Positions 1-8,200 of a stretch of DNA of 64,000 bases are shown piece by piece. The stretch is from contig NZ_CP040272.1 of the NCBI RefSeq assembly GCF_013393905.1, positions 7,511,501-7,575,500 of the forward strand, read 5' to 3'. The DNA is from Nostoc sp. C052 (GTDB lineage Bacteria; Cyanobacteriota; Cyanobacteriia; Cyanobacteriales; Nostocaceae). The notes beneath the pieces were generated by a model. It had not been told where the DNA came from. It was given only the letters and a program-made list of their open reading frames with translations, and ran no database searches. The translations under genes and the position numbers were made by a program. Each line of letters starts with the position of its first letter. Position 1 is the stretch's first letter.

Positions 1-1107
1 AATCCACCCGATATCATGATGAGTTACGGCGCAGAGAGAGTCTTGAATCCGCATTTGGCCTGGGAAGGCAAACTGGCGGATGTAACGGATGTAATTGAGC
101 CGATCAAGAATCTTTATCCTGAGTATGCTCTACAAGCTGTTAATTATTATAATAATGTTGCAAAAAAGCGCAGTTACTATGCAGTTCCAATTAACCAGGC
201 AACGGTTAACATTTTTTATTGGCGGGACTTACTAGAAAAAATAGGCCGTAGTGAAAGTGATATCCCCAAAGATTGGGATGGTTTTTGGGAGTTTTGGAAA
301 CAGGTGCAGTCTGACTTGCGAACAAAGCTGCAAAAACAGGATATTTATGGATTAGGTTTTACTTTCTCTACTGAAGCCTCAGATACCTACATCTTTTTTG
401 AGCATATTTTAGAGGCATACGATGTGCAAATTCTCGATTTCAAAGGTAAACTCCTACTCGATGAACAAAAGGTCAGACAAAAAATTGTCCAGGCGTTAGA
501 TTGGTATGCAAAATTTTACCAACAAGGTTATGTGCCACCAGATGCAATCAATTGGTTAAATCCAGATAATAATCGCAGTTTGCTTAATCGTCTAGTAGTA
601 ATGACTCCTAACAACACACTATCAATTCCTTGTACTGTCCGCCAAGATCCCGACACTTATCGTCATAAGCTTGGCATCTTAAAATTTCCCAACAAACCCA
701 ACGGTAAGCCAATGCGTTATATAGTGACACTTAGGCAGGCAATTTTGTTTGCCGATTCTCAGCAACAGAAACAAGCTTTGAATTTTCTTGCATATCTTAT
801 GCAATCACAGGTGATAGGTAAGTATCTGAAAGCTGCTGGAGGCTGTAATTTACCAATTATAAAAACACTTTGGCAAGACCCATTTTGGCAAGATCCAACC
901 GATCCACATGTTTCAACTGCGGTTAAGACTTTAACACAAGGTTCAACGCGGCTATTTTCTTATGTGCAAAACCCAGCATACAGTGTAGTTTTAGAGGAGA
1001 ATATTTGGGGGAAAGCTCTTAATCGAATAATTGTAGACAAAATTTCTCCAGAGCAAGCAACTAATGAGGCAATTAAGCAGATAAAGCAAATTTTTGCTCA
1101 ATGGTAA
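1..1107 (+). CDS. ABC transporter substrate-binding protein, family 1 (5' end outside window)
   Basis: The reading frame is open to the first base of the window, so the N-terminus and any signal peptide are missing; the ATG at 16 is internal. The 369 visible codons resemble the sugar-binding extracellular solute-binding family 1: an early GKLADVT segment, a Trp-rich hinge region (FYWRDLLEKIG, WDGFWEFWKQV) and a C-terminal helical part. The family delivers oligosaccharides or polyols to an ABC permease in the periplasm. No permease gene follows. The next gene, 134 bp downstream on the same strand, is a sensor kinase, which could point to a solute-sensing pair; this is inference. The substrate cannot be read from sequence. 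Confidence 0.8.
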   Translation, partial: NPPDIMMSYGAERVLNPHLAWEGKLADVTDVIEPIKNLYPEYALQAVNYYNNVAKKRSYYAVPINQATVNIFYWRDLLEKIGRSESDIPKDWDGFWEFWKQVQSDLRTKLQKQDIYGLGFTFSTEASDTYIFFEHILEAYDVQILDFKGKLLLDEQKVRQKIVQALDWYAKFYQQGYVPPDAINWLNPDNNRSLLNRLVVMTPNNTLSIPCTVRQDPDTYRHKLGILKFPNKPNGKPMRYIVTLRQAILFADSQQQKQALNFLAYLMQSQVIGKYLKAAGGCNLPIIKTLWQDPFWQDPTDPHVSTAVKTLTQGSTRLFSYVQNPAYSVVLEENIWGKALNRIIVDKISPEQATNEAIKQIKQIFAQW

Positions 1108-1241
1108 TCAATAATTATTTATATATATTAACTAAAGGAGTAATCTATCTGCATCAATTCATACAGAATTCATACTGAATACTGAATTCTGACTCCTGAG
1201 TTCTGAATTCTTCTTATAAATATCTTTAAAATTAAAAATAT

Positions 1242-3722
1242 ATGAAGTTTTGGAATCAGCACTTAACTACTAAAGTTGCCAGTTCCTTCTTATTCCTATC
1301 TTTAGTAACTGTAGGCGTAGTGGGAGGATTTGCTTTCATCAATGCAAGGGATGCATTGAAGGAAGCTGCTTTTGAAAAACTTAATGCTGCTGCCACTCTT
1401 AAAGAAGAAGAAATTACCCGTTGGTTTGAAGACCAACAACGAGACTTTCTCTTAGTTATTCAGTTTCCAGATGTACAAAATAATTTTCAAATACTTTTAA
1501 ATTCTAAAGCCTCCGATAAAGATCGTCGGAATGCTTATAAAGTTCTCTCGAATTATCTCAAAAATATGGCTAAAATCAAGCCAAGTCTGGGAGAAATTTC
1601 TCTTGTTGACCGTAGCAGTCGGATTATTTTATCTACTAATAAGCAGCGTGAAGGTCAATATGAAATTTCAGCTAATATCACCTATATTGAACAGATTCAA
1701 CCAGGAAATTCTTTTGCCCCCATTTTCTATGTCTCATCAATCACTCGCAAACCATCAGTTACTTTTGCAACACCTCTACGTGATGGCGCAATGGTACGCC
1801 AAGGTGTTCTCTTAGCTGATTTAAATTTAGATCGTATAGATCAGATTGTACGAGAACGTACAGGCTTAGGTAATAGTGGCGAAACTTATTTGGTTGGTTC
1901 TTTAGTAACCAAAAATGCTTTTATTTCTAAAAATAAAGATAAAACACTCGACTTTTCTAAAGGAGTTAGTAGCCAAGGTATTGATGCAGCAATGAGTGGC
2001 ATTAGTGACCAAGGACTTTATCCAAACTATAGCGGAGTGCTAGTAATTGGGGTATATCGCTGGCTTAATGACCAAGACCTTGCCTTAATGGTAGAAATGA
2101 GCCAAGAAGAAGCCTTTGCACCGGCTCGCCGATTAGCAGGAACGATTATGTTAGTGGGATTCTTATCAATGGGATTTCTATTGATTGGAGTGTCTTGGCT
2201 AACGCGGCAGTTAAAAATCTCTGGCGAACAGTTAGAGAATTATAGCCAGAGATTGGAGATAAAAGCTAAAGAAGCTGAAACTGCCAACCGTGCCAAAAGT
2301 GAATTTCTGGCAAACATGAGTCACGAACTTCGGACTCCCCTGAATAGCATCCTTGGTTTTACTCAGTTAATGATTCGTGATTCTTTTATAAATTCTTCTC
2401 AGTTGGAACATTTAGAAATTATTAATCGCAGTGGAGAACATTTGCTGACCTTGATTAATAATGTGTTGTCAATGTCAAAAATTGAGTCTGGTTTAACGAC
2501 ACTGAACAATAATAGCTTTGATTTGTATACTCTACTAGACTCAATTGAAGAGATGTTTAAACTCAAAGCAAAATCTAAAGGTTTACAGATGATATTTGAG
2601 CGGAGACCAGAAGTTCCTAAATATGTGCATACCGATGAAAGTAAATTGCGTCAAATATTGATTAATCTTCTTGGTAATGCTGTGAAATTTACTCAAGAAG
2701 GCGGTGTTAGTTTGCGAGTGAGGATAAAAGAAGAAAGTAAACTACAGCAACAAGAAGAGGAAGAAACAAGAAAAAGCTCTCACCCCTCATTTTTCTGGCT
2801 TAATTTTGAAGTCGAAGACACTGGATTAGGGATTGCACCTGCTGAAATTGAACAGTTATTTAAGCCCTTTGTGCAAACAGAAACAGGTCGGAAATCTCAG
2901 CAAGGAACAGGTTTGGGTCTAAGCATTAGTCAACAATTTGTGTATCTAATGGGTGGAAGTATTACTGTTAACAGTGTTTTGGATCAAGGAACGATTTTTT
3001 CTTTTGATCTCCAGGTTAGCCTCGTAGAAGTAGGTGAAGCTCCGATTCGACAGTTAAAAAGACGAGTAATTAGTCTAGAGCCTAATCAACCAAAATACCG
3101 AATTTTAGTAGTTGAAGATAAATGGGAAAATCGCCAACTCCTAGTCAAGATGCTAATATCCCTTGGCTTTGAGGTATATCAGGCTGCAAATGGTCAAGAA
3201 GGAATAACCCTTTGGGAAACCTGGGAACCACACCTGATTTGGATGGATATGCGGATGCCTGTGATGGATGGGTATGAAGCAACTAAGCAGATTAAAACGC
3301 ATTTAAAGGGTCAGGCTACTGTCATTATTGCTCTAACTGCTAGTGCTTTTGACGAGGAACGGCTTGTGGTTTTATCGTCAGGCTGTAACGATTTTGTGCG
3401 TAAGCCGTTCCGAGAGGAAGTAATCTTGAATATGATGTCTAAATATTTGGGGGTGCGTTATGTATATGAACAAGAACCCATTCAACAAGACCAATTTGCA
3501 GACAATTCAGACCTGAAACTTTTCTCATTAGAAAAGATTTTAGATCGGATGCCTACTGAGTGGGTGAAACAGCTACACCAAGCGGCACTGTGTACCGATG
3601 AAAAGCTCATTTTTAGACTGCTTGAGCAAATTCCTGAAGAATCTGCTCTTTTGGCAAACACTCTGTCTGATTGGGTTAATAACTTTCGGATTGATAAGGT
3701 TATTGATTTAACACAACGGTAA
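1242..3722 (+). CDS. Hybrid sensor histidine kinase with extracytoplasmic sensor domain
   Basis: This is an 826-residue membrane kinase with a C-terminal receiver. Transmembrane helix 1 spans about residues 13-33 and helix 2 about 299-320; the roughly 265 residues between them look like a periplasmic Cache-type sensor. The HisKA motif MSHELRTPLNS carries the phospho-acceptor H361. ATP-binding boxes follow: NLLGNAVKFT (N box), VEDTGLGI (G1) and GTGLGLSIS (G2). The receiver begins at ILVVEDK, with phospho-acceptor D669 in MDMRMPVMDG and conserved K721 in VRKPF. About 90 residues after it show no recognised fold. It follows a substrate-binding protein and precedes a receiver-PAS gene. The ligand and output are unknown. 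Confidence 0.93.
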   Translation: MKFWNQHLTTKVASSFLFLSLVTVGVVGGFAFINARDALKEAAFEKLNAAATLKEEEITRWFEDQQRDFLLVIQFPDVQNNFQILLNSKASDKDRRNAYKVLSNYLKNMAKIKPSLGEISLVDRSSRIILSTNKQREGQYEISANITYIEQIQPGNSFAPIFYVSSITRKPSVTFATPLRDGAMVRQGVLLADLNLDRIDQIVRERTGLGNSGETYLVGSLVTKNAFISKNKDKTLDFSKGVSSQGIDAAMSGISDQGLYPNYSGVLVIGVYRWLNDQDLALMVEMSQEEAFAPARRLAGTIMLVGFLSMGFLLIGVSWLTRQLKISGEQLENYSQRLEIKAKEAETANRAKSEFLANMSHELRTPLNSILGFTQLMIRDSFINSSQLEHLEIINRSGEHLLTLINNVLSMSKIESGLTTLNNNSFDLYTLLDSIEEMFKLKAKSKGLQMIFERRPEVPKYVHTDESKLRQILINLLGNAVKFTQEGGVSLRVRIKEESKLQQQEEEETRKSSHPSFFWLNFEVEDTGLGIAPAEIEQLFKPFVQTETGRKSQQGTGLGLSISQQFVYLMGGSITVNSVLDQGTIFSFDLQVSLVEVGEAPIRQLKRRVISLEPNQPKYRILVVEDKWENRQLLVKMLISLGFEVYQAANGQEGITLWETWEPHLIWMDMRMPVMDGYEATKQIKTHLKGQATVIIALTASAFDEERLVVLSSGCNDFVRKPFREEVILNMMSKYLGVRYVYEQEPIQQDQFADNSDLKLFSLEKILDRMPTEWVKQLHQAALCTDEKLIFRLLEQIPEESALLANTLSDWVNNFRIDKVIDLTQR

Positions 3723-3862
3723 AAAGTTTTTATTAAGTTAATTTTAATCTGATTTGGATCGAATGCAACGAGAAAATCAGGTTTCAGCTATGTACTGAAA
3801 TGTTTCGCTGTGTTAACCATAATTTTCTAATATTTACTTTTATAAATTAGTTATAAATAAAT

Positions 3863-4687
3863 ATGGATAACCATCAAGTTCGGCTACCAAAAGCAAATAT
3901 TCTTGTTGTTGATGATATACCCGACAACCTGCGACTTCTATCGGCCATGCTAACCCAGTTGGGGTATGAAATTCGGAGAGTAATTAATGGTTCAACAGCT
4001 TTAAAAACAGCACAAGCTGCACCGCCAGATTTAATTTTACTTGATATCATGATGCCAGAAATGAATGGCTATGAAGTCTGTCAACATTTGAAAGCTTCGG
4101 AGAGGACCCGCGACATTCCAGTAATTTTTATCAGTGCTTTGGATGAAGTATTTGACAAAGTTAAAGCTTTTGCAGTCGGTGGGGTAGATTACATTACCAA
4201 ACCGTTTAGTGAAGAAGAGGTTTTTGCTCGCGTAGAAAATAACTTGACTATCCGCAGGCTACAAAAACAACTCATTGAGCAAAATATACTTTTGCAGCAA
4301 GAAATTTGCGATCGCAAAAAAGCAGAATCAGCACTACGGTTAAGCCAATTTTATTTAGACAGGTTTAAAGATTCAATTTTTTTTGTTAACTCAAATGCCC
4401 AGTTTGTTTATGTAAATGAAGCCGCTTGTTGTATTTTAGGCTATTCTCGCGAACAATTGCTGAGTATGACTGTTCATGATATCGATCCAAATTTCCCCGC
4501 CCAAACTTGGCACTCACAATGGCAGAAACTTAAATACCAAGAGTCTTCTAGTTTTGAATCTATTCACCGAACTCAAGATGGTCGGAATCTACCTGTGAAA
4601 ATAAGCTTTAGTCATCTAGAGTTCAAAGAGCAGCAATATTTATGTACTAGTGCTTACTATCTCACTAACCCGGACTTATCCAATTAG
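3863..4687 (+). CDS. Response regulator: receiver domain plus PAS domain
   Basis: The 274-residue protein starts with a receiver (ILVVDDIPDN; phospho-acceptor Asp in LLDIMMPEMNG; Lys in ITKPF), continues through a short coiled linker (about residues 130-160) and ends with a PAS domain (SIFFVNSNAQFVYVNEAA, then a DGRNLPVKIS strand). There is no HisKA/ATPase, GGDEF or DNA-binding output, although REC-PAS units of this kind usually continue into a kinase. The stop at 4685-4687 is followed by unrelated sequence. It may be a genuine two-domain adaptor or the front part of a truncated kinase. It lies 140 bp after the hybrid kinase on the same strand, so a phosphorelay link is plausible. Confidence 0.85.
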   Translation: MDNHQVRLPKANILVVDDIPDNLRLLSAMLTQLGYEIRRVINGSTALKTAQAAPPDLILLDIMMPEMNGYEVCQHLKASERTRDIPVIFISALDEVFDKVKAFAVGGVDYITKPFSEEEVFARVENNLTIRRLQKQLIEQNILLQQEICDRKKAESALRLSQFYLDRFKDSIFFVNSNAQFVYVNEAACCILGYSREQLLSMTVHDIDPNFPAQTWHSQWQKLKYQESSSFESIHRTQDGRNLPVKISFSHLEFKEQQYLCTSAYYLTNPDLSN

Positions 4688-4914
4688 GCGGCATCAACCA
4701 GCTGACATTTGCTGCCCAGATGTGTAGAGTAGTTGAGAGTGAACTACTATTTCCAACCTTTGACCAAATTTCAGATTTGGAATTTTGCTGAAGCACCCTG
4801 GTTAAGCAGTCGCTCAAGTATGGAAAAATCTAAAATTTCTTATCTAGACTAAGTGTATTCACATATCGGATCAATTTAAAGTCTAAAATACAAAATTGAG
4901 TTAAACATCCATCT

Positions 4915-5154
4915 ATGGCTAGAAAAACACAACGCCTTTTACTGCTAATTGTTTCTTGTAGTATCACTGGTGTTATTTTAGGAGGTACTGCTGGTTGGGC
5001 AGAAAGTAGTCTCTGCTTGGAAGACAGTAAGGTTACAAGTGAGTGCCTAACCCAAGATCCATTCCAAAAAACTATCCAAGGGATGAGTACCGGATTGTTA
5101 GCTGGGGCTGGGGCTGCTTTCGGTGCAGTATGGCAGTTACGGAATGAAGATTGA
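4915..5154 (+). CDS. Small hypothetical secreted or membrane protein
   Basis: This 79-residue ORF is not recognised as a named family. It has a basic start (MARKTQR), a hydrophobic stretch at about residues 8-28 that could be a signal peptide ending near GWAES, two Cys in the mature part (CLEDSKVTSEC) and a second glycine/alanine-rich hydrophobic stretch (GLLAGAGAAFGAVW) near the C-terminus. It stands alone between a response regulator and the 3' end of a gene on the opposite strand. The clear signal-like N-terminus makes a real gene more likely than chance. Confidence 0.5.
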   Translation: MARKTQRLLLLIVSCSITGVILGGTAGWAESSLCLEDSKVTSECLTQDPFQKTIQGMSTGLLAGAGAAFGAVWQLRNED

Positions 5155-5273
5155 GTATGAATTATCACTAACCCGGAGTTTCGGGTTAGATTAGGTTTCT
5201 ATACGTGGTCAATCATTCTGATTTATGTAGCTTTGGAAGAATACCGATCTATAGAAAAATCCGACGATAGTTG

Positions 5274-8200
5274 TCACGACTTATCTTCAACCACCAATTT
5301 AGACTCAGCAGTTCGCCCAAATTCTTCTGGTGCATATTGCAAGTGAACTTCCGCACCAGGCCAAGAGAATGTCCCAGGAGTCACAGAACGGACTAGGTAG
5401 TGCAAGCTATAAACTCCTGGCTCGAGGTGGTCGGTGTAGGCGATAATGCGATCGCGGTACACATTCTTAAAGCCAAGTTCCCAGCTATCGGCTTTTGCTT
5501 GTAATGCAGCAGTAGCAGTCTGAAAACTTGCATCCACCGCCTCAAAACCTGATGGTAGCGGATCTTTGATCACCAAATGATCCACAGGATGATCGGCAAT
5601 AATTTCTAAACCAATATCAAACACCTGTCCAGAGGCTAAAGTCAAGGGTTTATCGAAAGCATAAAGACCTGTTTTTTGCAAAACTTTCTCTTGATTTACT
5701 TGACTAATTTCTCGTGTTATGCGTAGACCATTAAATCTGCCTGGTTGATTGCCTTGCAAGCGATAATTATAAGCAACCAAATAGTGCAAAGTGCCATTAC
5801 CTGATTTTTGCAGCGTTAAATCATTACGCCCACGAGGTAATTTATTCATCGGCACATTTAGTTGTAAACTAGGATTTTGATACCCATTAAAGCGATTTTC
5901 TCCTAACTTATTACCAGCTAATTCTACTGTGGCAAAAAAATTCGGTGGTGTGGGTTGTAGTTGGCTATATTCTACCAAAGCTGTTAAAGCTTGGGCATTA
6001 TTATAGTTAGTTTGCCATGTACCATCCCGTCGCAATGCCAGAAGACTTTGGAATAACTTATCTATAACTTCGGGTTTACTTTGTTTGGCAATAAATAATC
6101 GTAAAGCTTGCGCTTGCGTCGTGGTAGATGAACTCATCCATCCCCAATTACCTGGTAAACTTACAACTGCTGTGCGACCAGTTTCATAAATATTCTGTTG
6201 CAGCTTGTTGACTAATTGTTGAGATTCATCTTGCCATTCGGGGAATTGAGATAAGTATCGCGCTAGTTTAATTTGAGTTACTACATCAAAGTTGTTGCGC
6301 TGTTCATAAATATCTGCGAGGAAAGTATTGCGTTTGTCTCCCAATTCTGCTAGAGAGATTAAAGCATTAAATTGCAGTTGTCTTTTACAGAGTATTTGTT
6401 TACAAAAGTCGTATTCTCCGGGGTTTGCTAGAACTTTTTGTAGATAAGCTTTCAAGCGAGATACCATTGCCGAATCGACTAAATTCGGGAATACCTGACT
6501 GGCTTTAGCTAAAGATTCACCTGCATAGGAAGAAACCCAAGGGTCGGATTTTTCTTGTCCAGGGAAAGCTGCAAAACCACCATCGGCTATTTGGAGTTTT
6601 TGTAACTTTTCAATTGCTTGACTTGCCTGTTGGCTAGGATTAAATTCTGCAAAAGTTTGACCGTATTTTTGGGAAATAGTTTGCAGGTTGGCAGCAATTA
6701 TTAACTGACTTGCAGCTGGTTCAGTAAACGGCAAATCATCATCTTCTAAAACCTGCTTGGCTGGTGCTTTAATCTCCGTTATCAAAGTACTCGCCAACTG
6801 AATATCTAAACCTCCCGCATCAGGGAAGGTATTTTTATCAACATTCAGGGGAATCTTCACATTATCCCCCCCTTTCGTAAGGGGGGTTGGGGGGATTACA
6901 CCAGTTTCAACGACTTGTTCTGTAATTTCAATTGGCTTAATTTCCAAGGGTACTTCAAAAGCATCTGCGGCTGTACCATTTAGCTGAGTAGTAAACCGAA
7001 CTTTCCCAACTCCCACACTATCCGCCACCATTGGAAAGCGATAAGCGTGAGTTGCGGATTCAGCTTTGGTTTGTAAAGAAGTCGCTGTGGGGTTTTTGTC
7101 AGCAAACTTCACAGTACCGCTAAGTTCGCCATTAATTGAGAGATTTCCTGGATTCCCGGTGTTATTAGTTACAGATAAACCAGCAAGGATGCGATCGCCT
7201 GGACGGGCAAACTGTGGCAAGATGGCATTAGTTAGCAGTGGTTTGGTGGTTATAAACGTCGCATCCCCATTGCCGAAACGCAGATTTCCATCGGTGGCTA
7301 CAGCCATCACTCGCCATGTAGTTAAGTCATCCGGTAATTTAAAGGTTATCTGTGCATTCCCATTTGCATCGGTGAGAACAGAACCGTTGTAGTAAGCTAA
7401 GGCTTGAAAATCGGTGCGAGTACGAGTATTGGCTGCACCAGTTGAGAAACCACCGCCATAACCCCAACCTTTGGGTTTAGCTACATCTTGTGCTTGCAAT
7501 ATGACATCTGCGCGATTATCGTTAAAGCGGGTAGAAATTGTCTGTTCTGCATAAACTGTATCTACCAAATCTGGCGGACGATAACCAGAAAGTTGTAACA
7601 CCGCTTCATTTACCACCATGACTGTAAACTGTCCTTTGGTGGGGTTTCCTTGATTGTCCTTCAGTTCTAGTTGTACTGTTTCTTCTGCACCAGGTTCTAA
7701 TGATGCTTGTACTGGCTTAACTTGCAGTTTTAAATACTTATCCTCTAACTTAACTTTAAAAGGTGTAAAACCAATCTTCACCAAGTTATCTAAACTTCCC
7801 GCTTCCACTTGGTTTATGGGTTTACCTTGTCTTACTAAGACAGCTTCAATGGCTGCATTAGGTAGCATTTCTGGTGTGACTTGAAACTGAATTTGTGGTG
7901 CGCCTCCCTGAACTTTGATAATTTGCTGATAAAGGGGTTTGTCTTTAATTACAGCAAAGTACAATTCTGCTTCTGGATAGGGAGATTGAATTAGTGCAGT
8001 AGCAGTCTCACCAGGTTTGAACTCTTTTTTATCTAGCTTAACTTCTAAGACATCTTTTTCTTTAGAACCCCAAAATACAGAATTTCCTCCAGTTGCCCAA
8101 ATTTGTAAATCTGTCGCACTTAACTCGCTTTTGGCATCGCTAAAATTAACTCTAATCCGATATGAAGCAGATTCCGGTGCTGTCAAATTTACTGATTGCG

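Noticed and set aside
4830..5168. Minus-strand ORF over the small secreted protein
   Set aside because: It has no recognisable domain and overlaps a + frame with a clear signal-like N-terminus.
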